The notes: generated from the letters alone by a model not told the origin. Shown: positions 38,678 to 47,414, counted from the first letter of the stretch. The stretch is 64,000 nucleotides of DNA from Enterobacter huaxiensis (GCF_003594935.2 NZ_CP043342.1:992001-1056000); one strand, 5' to 3'. Made by a program: numbers and translations.

Positions 38678-40558
38678 TTATTTGAAGTAGGCCATATTGC
38701 TGTATGCCATGGTGGGCACCAGGAAGTTGCGATCCAAAAAGCGGTTAAATGCCTCACAAGAAGTCTCTGGTGCCAGCACGCAGGCATGGCAAGCAGCCCC
38801 GTTAATGGTGGCATGTACATCGGGTTGGTGGTCTGCACACAGAGGGTCTGATGAGCAGCGTTTAGCATTTTCCAATGCGTTGTGTATTAAATTCGGGAAA
38901 CGTTCTTTAGTGCCAAGATCCACCAGACCACCTAAGCTGCCTTCGGAATCCGCGCTGGCGGTGTACAACAGTATTCCGGCCATTTTGCGCTCGGGATCGG
39001 TACTGCTGTAGATACGCTCACGAACCGACGATTCGGAATAGCCGCAATCCAACGCCAATTGGCGCATCAGTACATGGGCCAGACTGTGCAGCAACACATA
39101 ACGCGCGCCGGGGAAGTCATCTGCATCCACACCCCGCTCAGCGGCCCATTCTTTGTATTTTTGCTCGATGGCGGCAGCGCGCTTTTGTACGGCAGGCTCC
39201 TTTTCCCAAGCAGTTAATGCTTCTTCTTTTAACTCCAAGAAGATACCTTCACCACGTACCTCGACGGCTGGCAACCAATCCTGCCGCTCTTTATAGATGG
39301 GCGCACGCGAGGCTCCCATACCGTCGTCATCCATGCCCGAAGCGTAATCGATGCGGGTAAAGCTGGTGAGTGCGCGCACTTCCAGAAGTTTGCGGGCCAG
39401 AACGATGCGATCAACTTTATCAGCGAGGAAATCGGGCACTTCGCCGGCTTCGAGAAAAAAGTCGGATTGATCGCCTTGGTTGCTGCCTTCGATATTGCGG
39501 AAGGCGTTCCACTCCGGCAGACGCAAATCAATCTCATCAGTTTCTATTTCGCCACGCTCTTTCAACAGGGTTTGCCAAATATCTTCGGCTTTGAACTCTG
39601 TTAGCGCTGGAAACATTTCCATATCCAGCAGTGTTTGCAGTTTTTCCTGTGAATCGATCTTTTCAACCTGATGTTGCGGACATTTCTTCAATGCCTGGCC
39701 AATCGGGCTGGCTGCCTCTTTAATTGATAAGGCGCTGCGCACCAAGGGGAACCATCCGTTTGTGGCACCGCGTTGAATCGCCCGTAGCTGACCAGTGTGT
39801 TTACACTCATGCGGATCTTTGTTTTTTATCCCCAGCCAAGGACGCTTGCGGGTACATTCACCCAAGGCAAGACTGCGGTTTTCGCCAAACGCATCACTTA
39901 CGCTTCGTTTCTTTCCACAAGCACAATAGACCCATATATCTGAAACCGAGCCGGTCGTACCAGAATAAACCAACTGCATGCGCTGCCTGCACGGATCACC
40001 AGCATCACGATGCACGTAAGCATGCCATGGGAAATCATCTATATGCCCACTCGGGCAAGCCACAACGAATGGCGCAGGTACAGTAGGCGCCCGCTTACCT
40101 TTACCACGTCCCGAACAGTTTGGAGCTTTACACTCAATTTCTTGCGTGATGTCGTTGTAACGGCATAGGTGATTGAAATTAGGATCTCCGCCATATTCCT
40201 TTTTCAGTTTTTCGGTTCTGTTCTCCGAAGAGGGGTATCCATATTTCAAACCTTTATACTCAGACAAAGTTGCGCAATTCGGGTTGCTACATACTTGATA
40301 CCTTGGAAAAACACTAACAGGGACGGTTCCTTTTTTATATCCAAACCCACTACTTACAGGCTCAGCTTGAAAGAATCGGCTTACTCTAAGGGCTCGCTCT
40401 AATCGAGGCTCCCGAACCACCAACTCCTCCTGAGGTCGCCAGGTATCTATGCCAGAGACGATGACCGACAAAGTTTGTAGATCGACAATCGCACCGGGGC
40501 CAAATGTGGTGATTACCTGACTGGGACGAACGTCGCCAATCGCTCTTTTACTCGACAT
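38678..40558 (-). CDS. drmB: DISARM DUF1998 protein DrmB
   Basis: A 626-residue DrmB protein with the C-terminal DUF1998 domain (about 470-600). Recognisable segments are YVLLHSLAHVLMRQLALDCGY, ILLYTASADSEGSLGGLVDLG, and the cysteine pairs CSSDPLC and ACHACVLAPETSCE. N-terminal cysteines (CSNPNC) may also bind metal. DrmB works with the DrmA helicase as the DISARM core complex. It lies 5 bases downstream of drmA. Confidence 0.94.
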   Translation of the reverse strand: MSSKRAIGDVRPSQVITTFGPGAIVDLQTLSVIVSGIDTWRPQEELVVREPRLERALRVSRFFQAEPVSSGFGYKKGTVPVSVFPRYQVCSNPNCATLSEYKGLKYGYPSSENRTEKLKKEYGGDPNFNHLCRYNDITQEIECKAPNCSGRGKGKRAPTVPAPFVVACPSGHIDDFPWHAYVHRDAGDPCRQRMQLVYSGTTGSVSDIWVYCACGKKRSVSDAFGENRSLALGECTRKRPWLGIKNKDPHECKHTGQLRAIQRGATNGWFPLVRSALSIKEAASPIGQALKKCPQHQVEKIDSQEKLQTLLDMEMFPALTEFKAEDIWQTLLKERGEIETDEIDLRLPEWNAFRNIEGSNQGDQSDFFLEAGEVPDFLADKVDRIVLARKLLEVRALTSFTRIDYASGMDDDGMGASRAPIYKERQDWLPAVEVRGEGIFLELKEEALTAWEKEPAVQKRAAAIEQKYKEWAAERGVDADDFPGARYVLLHSLAHVLMRQLALDCGYSESSVRERIYSSTDPERKMAGILLYTASADSEGSLGGLVDLGTKERFPNLIHNALENAKRCSSDPLCADHQPDVHATINGAACHACVLAPETSCEAFNRFLDRNFLVPTMAYSNMAYFK

Positions 40559-40563
40559 CCGTG

Positions 40564-43500
40564 TTACTCCTCATCGCTCAGATAAAATGCCGCTGTTGGC
40601 TCAACTTCCCGCAGTGATCCGGGGGTATACCATTGGCCTTCGTTATCAGTACCCGACGTTTTCAGCAAAACCCGGGCATTGTTTGGTGGGCGCTCGCCAC
40701 TTTTCAGCCAAGAATAGCGCAGCAGGTCATCTGCATAGTGTGCCCAATCATCTCGGCTGGACATCAGGCGTTCGTTAACCAGTTTGGCGTTTTTCTTGCC
40801 GACCAAGTCAGCTGCGCGCAAGGTAATGTCGGTGATCATCAAATCTGTTCCAGGCACTGCAGGATCAAAATTCTGGGCCTGCACTTCTCTCGCCATATTT
40901 TGGCCACCCAAACGCTGCATCGCAGCGAAGGCGCCACGCAAACCACGATCTAATGCGCGAGAAGAAAAAGGCGTGACACTGATGGCTTCCACATACCGGT
41001 AAAGCGCTGCATGGTAGCCTCGGAAGTGTTCGTAATGTGAAAGATCACGCGCACCCAGCCAGTTATACATGGTAATGACCAATCCTGGGTGTTTGCGACC
41101 TACGCGGCTGGTTGCCTGAATGTATTCAGCGGTGCTTTTAGGCTGGCCAGTTACGACCATGAGACCTAAGCGGTCAATGTCTACACCAACTGAAATCATA
41201 TTGGTGGCCAGCAAGACATCAACTGGGTGCTGCTTACCCTGCTCGCGTGGAAATCTGTTATCAAGACGTTTTAACAGACCAGGGATACGCCAGGAATCCA
41301 GTCGACTGGTCAGCTCATCAGGATCATTGATATAGCGTTGCGGGAATCCTCGCTGCTGGGATAAATAGCGAAGACGCTTCTTAATGTCGTCTTCAACCAG
41401 ACGACGAGCGCCGCCCAATGCGCGCAGACTGTTGAAGTAGCCAACAACTGTTGCATAAGGGTCTGCGGCTTCATGGTCTCGCGTAATTTCGGCTTCACCC
41501 GCTGCCAACAGCGCTGCATAAACACGCACCAACAAGGTTTTGGTACTGGAGCCAGGGGCGTTCAATCCGACATAGAGGCGGCCGGCAGTTTTGTCGTCAT
41601 CCTCTTTAATTTCCTGCTCTTTGGCAAAGAAGGAATCTTTAGATGACAAACCGCTAGGAGGAAAGATCGATAGGTCGCGGTTGTAGAGCTGACGAATTTG
41701 CTCGCGAGCTCGGCGAATGGTCGCAGTAGAGGCAATAATCTTAGCCGGTATCGAAACACCAGTTTCGACTTCCACCCGGGTGAGAAAATCTACTGCAGTC
41801 TCGTATAGGCCGACCATGGTACCCAGTGGGCCAGAGATCAGGTGCAATTCGTCTTGAATAATCAATTCTGGTGGCACCAACCGACGTGCTCGCTGAGCGT
41901 CTTTGACGACACGCTGGTTTGGCTTTTCACCATGCCCTGGCGTTAGATGCCCGTAGGTTGGGCTATATCTGTCGCGCAGGCCGAAGAGTGCCTGAGTTTC
42001 GCCCTTGAAGGGCATGCGAGCAAATTTGTCCACTGTAGCAATAACCAGTGAAGGACACTCGCGGTAGATTTCGTCATCGACAACAACAACTGGTAAACCT
42101 TGATCATTTGACTTACGTGCACAGAATTCGCACTTTGGATTGGGGCACCGAACAAGTGTTCTTAGCCGCACATTATCAAAATCGTAAGTTTGATTTTCAG
42201 GTTTGCCTTGCTGGGTTACCAGTGAGGTGCCGCAGCGAGGGCACGACACCAACTGAACCGGACTACCATCTCGTGGTTTTTTGCCTTCGTCTAAATCTTC
42301 CAACGCCTTTCCAGATGCTTTGGCATCGTTTGGCGTAGTTGCTTTACCCACCCAAAGGCCAATTTTAAAGGGCTCCTGTCCCCACTTTTCAGAATTGCTC
42401 TTACGCACTAATTCACAGGCGCAGATTAGTGCCGTGGCTCGTTGAAACTGCTGGACCGTAAGTAGGCGCAAGGTATAGCGCATGATGATGGAAACGCCAG
42501 CGCTGGAGTCTAGGCCATTAACATCGCCGCGCAAGCGCCGATAGGCTAGTGTAAATGCCGCGAGCCCGAGATAGGCCTCCGTCTTACCACCACCCGTTGG
42601 GAACCAAAGTAGGTCAACGAGTTTGCGGTCTGCTGCAACTTTCTCTCCGGATTTGGGTTTATTCACCATACTGGCGATGTTGAGCAAGATGAAGCCCATC
42701 TGGAACGGACGCCAAGTACGGTTGCCCGAATTATTAATATCTTCGTCGAAAGGCGATCCAACTGTTTTTCCATCAGCACTATCTTTTGTGCGGCCTGCCC
42801 AAATGGCGTGAATGCGCTGATCCCACATAACGTGATTGGAAAATAAAAATGCCTCAAACGCATTATTCTCGTCTCTGATTAGCTCCAGTCCTTCACGCAT
42901 TCTTCGGGCAGCATCTTTGCAGCACTCAATAAGCACCTTAGACGTATCAATATTTTCAGGCGTCGAGTTAAAGGGCACTCTCTGCGTTTCCGCTTTTCTA
43001 TCGGCCACCCATTTCTCGTAGGTCAGTACGAGCGGTTCGATAGCTTGGAACAAATCATTGGGCGTTGCGCATTGGCTTAGCTCCCACATATCCAAGTTAA
43101 GACCGGAAATCGCTCCACTTTGGGCTATCAGGCTTGGCACTTCGAAGTTCGGAATAAAATCCGTGAATAATAGGCTGGCGCGGTCACGGGTGACGTTTAG
43201 GCCATCCCATCCTGCAGCGACCCCGTGCCCTGTGGCGAATTCTTTGGCATCACGATAGAGCATATTGGCTGCCGCAATTTCAGGATCTTTAGATATGTCT
43301 TTATCGAAATCTTTGGCGATGAAGATCGGGTATTTGTCAGCCCCAAACACCTGTAGTTTTGGTTGCATTAACCATTGTTGATCTTTTGCTTTGTCAGAAT
43401 CGTCACCTTTAGGTCGGCGATTTACCAGAAATAAACTGACCGCCTTGGCGCCATCAATATGGTGAACAACACCCTCCAGAAAAACCTGACCATCACCGTC

Positions 43501-44007
43501 GCCATCTTCTCCTTGATGTCTAAAGCCATCTGGAGTAACAGTGACTGACGCGGGCGCATTGGATTTTGATAAGGGAATCGGACTCAGTTTGCCAATTTTA
43601 TCAACCGGTATGCCCTCTACTAAAACGGATCGCTGATAGCGTTTCCAATAGGTGCGGTCTTCAGATGAATGTTTTTCGCGGCGATAGTCGCCCCAGAAAG
43701 CATTGGCATGGATGGTTTTTGTTTCCAGCGAAACCAGAAAGGACAGTCCCATAGATGAAGGGCTAAAGCCTACAATGAGCGGAGGTTGTGATTCGTACCC
43801 TCCACCCTCATCATCGTCATTGCCCGCAGCTAGTTCATCTTTTTCATAGTCGGGAATTTCAGACTTGAGGGGCGCCAAACGACCTATGATATATCGGGTT
43901 GTCGGAAATTCATTGATTGACTCGTCAGCTGTTGTTGGCCCCATTAATTCCCGCTCGAGAGCTTCTAGAATTCGTGAGCGCGACTCTCGTTTGCTGCTAT
44001 CAGGCAT
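40564..44007 (-). CDS. drmA: DISARM helicase DrmA
   Basis: An 1147-residue superfamily 2 helicase, the largest core protein of DISARM. Walker A is FPTGGGKTEAY (Lys475) and motif II is QDELH (Asp719). STATIRRA is motif III, and the C-terminal domain holds ATNMISVGVDIDRLG and QATSRVGRKHPG. ATG 44007 has AAGGA 7 bases upstream and overlaps the methyltransferase stop by 8 bases. The frame is open 25 codons further, but the internal start fits better. With DrmB it forms the complex that recognises incoming DNA. Confidence 0.94.
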   Translation of the reverse strand: MPDSSKRESRSRILEALERELMGPTTADESINEFPTTRYIIGRLAPLKSEIPDYEKDELAAGNDDDEGGGYESQPPLIVGFSPSSMGLSFLVSLETKTIHANAFWGDYRREKHSSEDRTYWKRYQRSVLVEGIPVDKIGKLSPIPLSKSNAPASVTVTPDGFRHQGEDGDGDGQVFLEGVVHHIDGAKAVSLFLVNRRPKGDDSDKAKDQQWLMQPKLQVFGADKYPIFIAKDFDKDISKDPEIAAANMLYRDAKEFATGHGVAAGWDGLNVTRDRASLLFTDFIPNFEVPSLIAQSGAISGLNLDMWELSQCATPNDLFQAIEPLVLTYEKWVADRKAETQRVPFNSTPENIDTSKVLIECCKDAARRMREGLELIRDENNAFEAFLFSNHVMWDQRIHAIWAGRTKDSADGKTVGSPFDEDINNSGNRTWRPFQMGFILLNIASMVNKPKSGEKVAADRKLVDLLWFPTGGGKTEAYLGLAAFTLAYRRLRGDVNGLDSSAGVSIIMRYTLRLLTVQQFQRATALICACELVRKSNSEKWGQEPFKIGLWVGKATTPNDAKASGKALEDLDEGKKPRDGSPVQLVSCPRCGTSLVTQQGKPENQTYDFDNVRLRTLVRCPNPKCEFCARKSNDQGLPVVVVDDEIYRECPSLVIATVDKFARMPFKGETQALFGLRDRYSPTYGHLTPGHGEKPNQRVVKDAQRARRLVPPELIIQDELHLISGPLGTMVGLYETAVDFLTRVEVETGVSIPAKIIASTATIRRAREQIRQLYNRDLSIFPPSGLSSKDSFFAKEQEIKEDDDKTAGRLYVGLNAPGSSTKTLLVRVYAALLAAGEAEITRDHEAADPYATVVGYFNSLRALGGARRLVEDDIKKRLRYLSQQRGFPQRYINDPDELTSRLDSWRIPGLLKRLDNRFPREQGKQHPVDVLLATNMISVGVDIDRLGLMVVTGQPKSTAEYIQATSRVGRKHPGLVITMYNWLGARDLSHYEHFRGYHAALYRYVEAISVTPFSSRALDRGLRGAFAAMQRLGGQNMAREVQAQNFDPAVPGTDLMITDITLRAADLVGKKNAKLVNERLMSSRDDWAHYADDLLRYSWLKSGERPPNNARVLLKTSGTDNEGQWYTPGSLREVEPTAAFYLSDEE

Positions 44008-45247
44008 TGGCTTGTTCCTTTTGTTCGCGTTTTTGTGCTCTTGGACCTTTTCCTGTTCCTGGGTGGGCATCGTGAGTGCCACTTAAAGACAGGTATTTTT
44101 TCGGTACTGCTTTAGGCTTTTCCGGTGGTGGGCAATCGTTACGTCTTTTAGGAATCAAATTCAGCTTTTTACGAACACGCTCACCAAAGAACTGGCGCCG
44201 AATTTCCAAGCCAAAAAATTCGCCAATTGCCGGCGGAACCGCATTTCCAATTTGCATGTGCGCCGCACGTCGATCTCCGGAAAACTGAAAATTATCAGGA
44301 AAAGTTTGTAGGCGGGCTAGTTCACGAATCGAAAGTAGTCTGCCTTTCCAGTGGAAAGGTCCTGTTGCTGGGCCTGGCTGAGCTTGAATCGTCCAACTTG
44401 GTTTGTCTTTCGCGAGCTTTAAAAGAAATGACCAAAAGCGAGTTCTCCAACCGAATAAGGGAAGCCCACCCATTTTCTCGGTATGCCAGAGGTAGTTTTG
44501 GCCTTCAGGAATTGTTGGTAAAAGCTCCGCCCATTTGCCTGAAGGTTTAACCTCATCCAACCAAATATCGACATCCAAATCGCCAATCGAATCCCACGTA
44601 GTTAAATGAGGTTGCCCATGACCATTTAGTTTATCAGGATCGAAATGCGTTGGCGCAGGCAGTTTAAAATGCTTTCCATCTCTGTTGGCAACGATAAATA
44701 CACGTTCTCGTGACTGAGGAACACCATAGTCAGCTGCGTTTAGAGATATTACATGTGGATGGTAATTAGTTTTTTTCGCTCGATTGATCTTGTTCAGCTC
44801 ATTTACCAACAGTTGTAACCCTTCATCCTTGTCGGAATAAGCAATGCCTTTGACGTTCTCAAGCAATATCACTTCCGGCTGTGCTTCGCGGACGATATCG
44901 AGATAGGCCTTCAGGGTTTTAGCTCTCGGGTCGGTTAGTCGATCAGTATCGCCTGTAACCCAATATCCAGACTTGGAAAATGGCTGGCAGGGCGGCCCAC
45001 CGGCAAGCAGGGTCAACTCTTTGGGCTTTAGTCCTGACTGTCTTAACAATTCACTGGGAGCCAATGCATGAATGTCACCCGGTGAGGCAAGTTTCCACTT
45101 GGGGTGGTTTAAAGCGAGAGTTTGCTGTGCAATGGGATCAATTTCTACGCAGAGCTTGTTAGTAAATCCGGCTGCGCTCAGCCCTAAGTCTAAGCCTCCG
45201 GCTCCGCTAAACAAGGAAATCATGGTTTTTGCCTGCTTACTACTCAT
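44000..45247 (-). CDS. drmMII: C5-cytosine DNA methyltransferase (DrmMII-like) of the DISARM locus
   Basis: A 415-residue cytosine-5 methyltransferase with motifs in order: I FSGAGGLDLGL, IV GGPPCQPFS with catalytic Cys87, VI LLENVKG, VIII QSRERVF and X GNAVPP. The variable target-recognition region lies between VIII and X. A basic C-terminal tail follows (PKRRNDCPPPEKPKAVPKK...). It is in an operon with a small XRE regulator upstream (ATGA overlap) and drmA downstream (8-base overlap). Cytosine methyltransferase is the hallmark of class 2 DISARM, so its presence beside drmD and drmMI is unusual. A partner restriction nuclease gene is not present. Confidence 0.92.
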   Translation of the reverse strand: MSSKQAKTMISLFSGAGGLDLGLSAAGFTNKLCVEIDPIAQQTLALNHPKWKLASPGDIHALAPSELLRQSGLKPKELTLLAGGPPCQPFSKSGYWVTGDTDRLTDPRAKTLKAYLDIVREAQPEVILLENVKGIAYSDKDEGLQLLVNELNKINRAKKTNYHPHVISLNAADYGVPQSRERVFIVANRDGKHFKLPAPTHFDPDKLNGHGQPHLTTWDSIGDLDVDIWLDEVKPSGKWAELLPTIPEGQNYLWHTEKMGGLPLFGWRTRFWSFLLKLAKDKPSWTIQAQPGPATGPFHWKGRLLSIRELARLQTFPDNFQFSGDRRAAHMQIGNAVPPAIGEFFGLEIRRQFFGERVRKKLNLIPKRRNDCPPPEKPKAVPKKYLSLSGTHDAHPGTGKGPRAQKREQKEQANA

Positions 45248-45459
45248 GTATTGTTCTCGCCTTTTTGATATTCGAGCAGCTCGCCTACAGAAACGGAGAG
45301 ATACTCACAGAGAGTATTAATCGTTTCTAAATCAATCCTCACCAGGGTCTCGTGATACATCCTCGTCAGGGTCCCCCTGTTTATCCCAGTGTCTCGCGAA
45401 ACATCTGAAATTTTGAGTCTCCGCTCCCCCATCAACCTAGAAAGATGGCTTTTGATCAT
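45244..45459 (-). CDS. Small XRE-family regulator heading the DISARM minus operon
   Basis: A 71-residue helix-turn-helix protein: LMGERRLKISDVSRDTGINRGTLTRMYHETLVRIDLETINTLCEYLSVSVGELLEY. It is similar in size and layout to the controller proteins that govern restriction-modification operons. Its stop overlaps the methyltransferase ATG by four bases. As first gene of the operon it probably controls its own expression and that of the methyltransferase and drmABC, perhaps delaying the nuclease arm until DNA is methylated. Confidence 0.88.
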   Translation of the reverse strand: MIKSHLSRLMGERRLKISDVSRDTGINRGTLTRMYHETLVRIDLETINTLCEYLSVSVGELLEYQKGENNT

Positions 45460-45704
45460 CCAAGATACCTATTATGACCTGCAAGAGGTAATTTTCGTCT
45501 GTTTGTGCTCACTTTACGTTATTAGATGATATTAGGGCAAGTTGCCAACATCACAGCATATTAGTCATTAGGTGTGGAGATATCGTACTGAATCGACTCT
45601 AAGTAGTTATTATTCTAGGCATCTTCACGATGCCCACTTCTGGCACTCAGCAGACGTTCGTAGAACTTACATGCTGTACACCGAAAGCTTTTTGGAAAGG
45701 TATG
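45460..45704. other. Promoter region of the DISARM minus operon
   Basis: About 245 AT-rich bases between the XRE regulator start and the IS3 remnant, with no ORF. The promoter and operator of the minus-strand DISARM operon must lie here. I see no clear palindrome that I can assign to the regulator, apart from an imperfect GGCATC/GATGCC inverted repeat at about 45617-45632. Confidence 0.4.
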
Positions 45705-46719
45705 TGATCCCACCCATGTAATGTGGACACAGCCCTAAGCGAGATTTTCGTTTTCAAATTGTACCGGGCTGAGACCGTCACAGGCACTGTGACGACGCCA
45801 CCGATTGTAATCACACTCGATATAATTAAACACCGTCGTCCGCATTATTTCCCGGCTGATAAAGCGTTCCTCGTGGATACACTCTACTTTCAGCGAATGA
45901 AAGAAGCTTTTCGCACACGCATTATCGTAGCAGAAACCTTTTGCGCTCATGCAGCTGTGCAGGCTATGCCGCTTCAGCAATACCTGATAATCCGCTGTTC
46001 AGTACTGGTCACCACGGCTTGTATGAACGATAACTGACTGGGCTGAACTTCTGGCTGGCTTTCGCCCGCAGTTCCTGACTGCGCAGTTTGGCGGCGATGG
46101 TTTTGAAATTGTATTCAGGCAGTTCTTCGGCGAGACGAGGCACACCATAACGCTGCTATGCCCCAGTGAATGCCTGACTGACAGCAATATCACAGATGAG
46201 TGTCAACGAGCCGGAACTGGTGGTTTGGGCTGGCTTGATGGCGACGTTTGAGCCGCGCATACAAACCGCTTCGGGCAATCCGGAGCACGCGACACACGGC
46301 TTTGACGCTGAACTCAGCCTGATGCTTTTCGATGAAGACATACTTCATTTAAGGCGCTTCGCGAAGTCTGTCGCGGCCTTTTGGAGAATGGCCAGCTCCT
46401 CTGCCTGCTCAGCCAGTTAGCGTTTGAGGCGGGCATTTTCAGCAGTCAGTTTGTTCTCCTGTTCTGAGGATGTCATTTGCTGCTGTTGTTTACTGCGCCA
46501 GTTGTAGAGCTGTGATTCATACAGGCTGACTTCACGGGCGGCGGCAGCGACACCAATACGCTCAGCCAGTTTCAGTGCCTCATCGCGGAATTCGGGTGTG
46601 TACTATTTACTGGCTGTTTTGCTGTTTTGCTGGTTGATGCTGGTTTTGTCATGAGTAATCGACCTCTGGTCGAGAGTTTACTCACTTAGTCGCGTGTCAA
46701 CTAATAGTGGGTAGGATTA
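45705..46719 (-). mobile_element. Decayed IS3-family insertion sequence
   Basis: On the minus strand an OrfA-like stretch (about 46340-46660) reads FRDEALKLAERIGVAAA, ESQLYNWRSKQQQQ and ENARLKR, with a stop where Gln is expected after LKR, then [23 protein letters not shown]. OrfB begins with [12 protein letters not shown] shifted frames and retains its C-terminus (45735-45980: [26 protein letters not shown]...[20 protein letters not shown]). The two ends, 45705-45730 and 46694-46719, are imperfect 26-base inverted repeats (18/26 identical). At about 1015 bp it is shorter than intact members (about 1.2-1.3 kb) and is inactive. Confidence 0.8.
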
Positions 46720-46822
46720 ATGAAGTGGGAGGGGGGCCTGCAGGGCTTTGAAGTATATGGCTAAGCGTGCTGAACAAAAATTCCAGCAACTATGAGCATC
46801 TGATATTCACTGCTCACATATT

Positions 46823-46843
46823 CTATAGGTAGAATTGTAGGTT
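46823..46843. promoter_or_regulatory. Right-end copies of the integrase arm-site motifs
   Basis: CTATAGGT (46823-46830), GGTAGAAT (46828-46835) and TGTAGGTT (46836-46843) are packed together here. All recur near the integrase on the left end, at 17721-17728 (reverse complement), 17732-17739 and 17697-17704. Placement 50-70 bases inside attR fits an attP arm. The surrounding 46720-46893 stretch is AT-rich, with no gene. Confidence 0.6.
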
Positions 46844-46870
46844 TAAATAATATATAAATAAATATCTATA

Positions 46871-46936
46871 TTATTCAATAATAAAACACCAATGCATCAT
46901 CGGCGTATGTGCGTCGAAATTGTCGATTGTGCTCAT
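46871..46936 (-). pseudogene. Displaced native mutS 5' fragment, 21-codon orphan ORF
   Basis: Read on the minus strand it gives [14 protein letters not shown], then the element sequence HWCFIIE and a TAA stop at 46871-46873. The first 14 residues are what an Enterobacter-type MutS should start with. The normal mutS promoter and ribosome site presumably still lie upstream (46937-47049) and now drive only this 21-codon frame and antisense transcription into the element's right end. Confidence 0.8.
46894..46936. other. attR: right junction of the integrative element
   Basis: This is the direct repeat partner of attL (17548-17590), 35/43 identical, with identical blocks GCATCAT (46894-46900) and GCGTCGAAATT (46911-46921). 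On the minus strand it encodes the first 14 codons of a native enteric MutS and joins, at 46937 and beyond, the native mutS leader (TTATGATGTCCATTT). Confidence 0.85.
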
Positions 46937-47049
46937 GGAGTTATGATGTCCATTTCTTTGAAAATAAACCGTTTTGATCGGCTCAGTGGCCGTTTGTTCC
47001 TTCTATTGTCGCATGAAAAAAAGGTACGGCGCAGAAAAATGTCGTGGCT

Positions 47050-47280
47050 TTACGAGCCGCCTTCCGACATTAATTCGATAACAATTTTTCCATGCTCTAC
47101 GCCCACTCTGACTCTGGAATGGGTCGTAAACCCCGCCTCTTCAAGCCAGTCTCCTTTTAAGCTCAGCGCCGCATGCACGCTGTAGCGCTTCGGTATCTTG
47201 GTTTTGCGGTCTTCATGGCGCTTTCTAAAATATCCTACTGTTAAATGGCGATAGGGTTTGCCGATCGTGAACTCATGCAT
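47050..47280 (-). CDS. symE: SymE-family toxin
   Basis: A 76-residue protein of the SymE type: RHLTVGYFRKR..., then IPKRYSVHAALSLKGDWLEEAGF, TTHSRVRVGVEHGKIVIEL. E. coli SymE is an SOS-induced protein of the AbrB-like swapped-hairpin fold that acts on nucleic acid and is repressed by the antisense RNA SymR. This one is shorter at the C-terminus than E. coli SymE (113 residues), as many family members are. Start ATG 47280 has GGAG 8 bases upstream. A cis-antisense RNA over its 5' end is expected, but I cannot point to its promoter. It lies between the displaced mutS start and ygbA, so it belongs to the chromosomal side of the junction. Confidence 0.82.
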   Translation of the reverse strand: MHEFTIGKPYRHLTVGYFRKRHEDRKTKIPKRYSVHAALSLKGDWLEEAGFTTHSRVRVGVEHGKIVIELMSEGGS

Positions 47281-47414
47281 AGGGTCTCCAGACAACACGG
47301 ACAAAGGTCATTTCTGATGCCTGTATAAAATACCAGTGATTATCGGTCTGTGCAGAGCTAAAACTGGAATCAGGCGTCAGGAAATGAAATGCAACCGCTG
47401 AAATCCGGTGGTGA

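Noticed and set aside
30826..45459. BREX or a plain type I or III restriction system
   Set aside because: There is no pglZ, brxC or hsdS/hsdR-type gene; the drmA/drmB/drmC triplet with DUF1998 and a PLD protein defines DISARM.
45723..46037. Plus-strand 104-codon frame over the IS3 relic
   Set aside because: Antisense to the recognisable OrfB C-terminus of the IS3-family transposase.
17600..46900. Prophage
   Set aside because: No capsid, portal, terminase, tail or lysis genes occur in the island.
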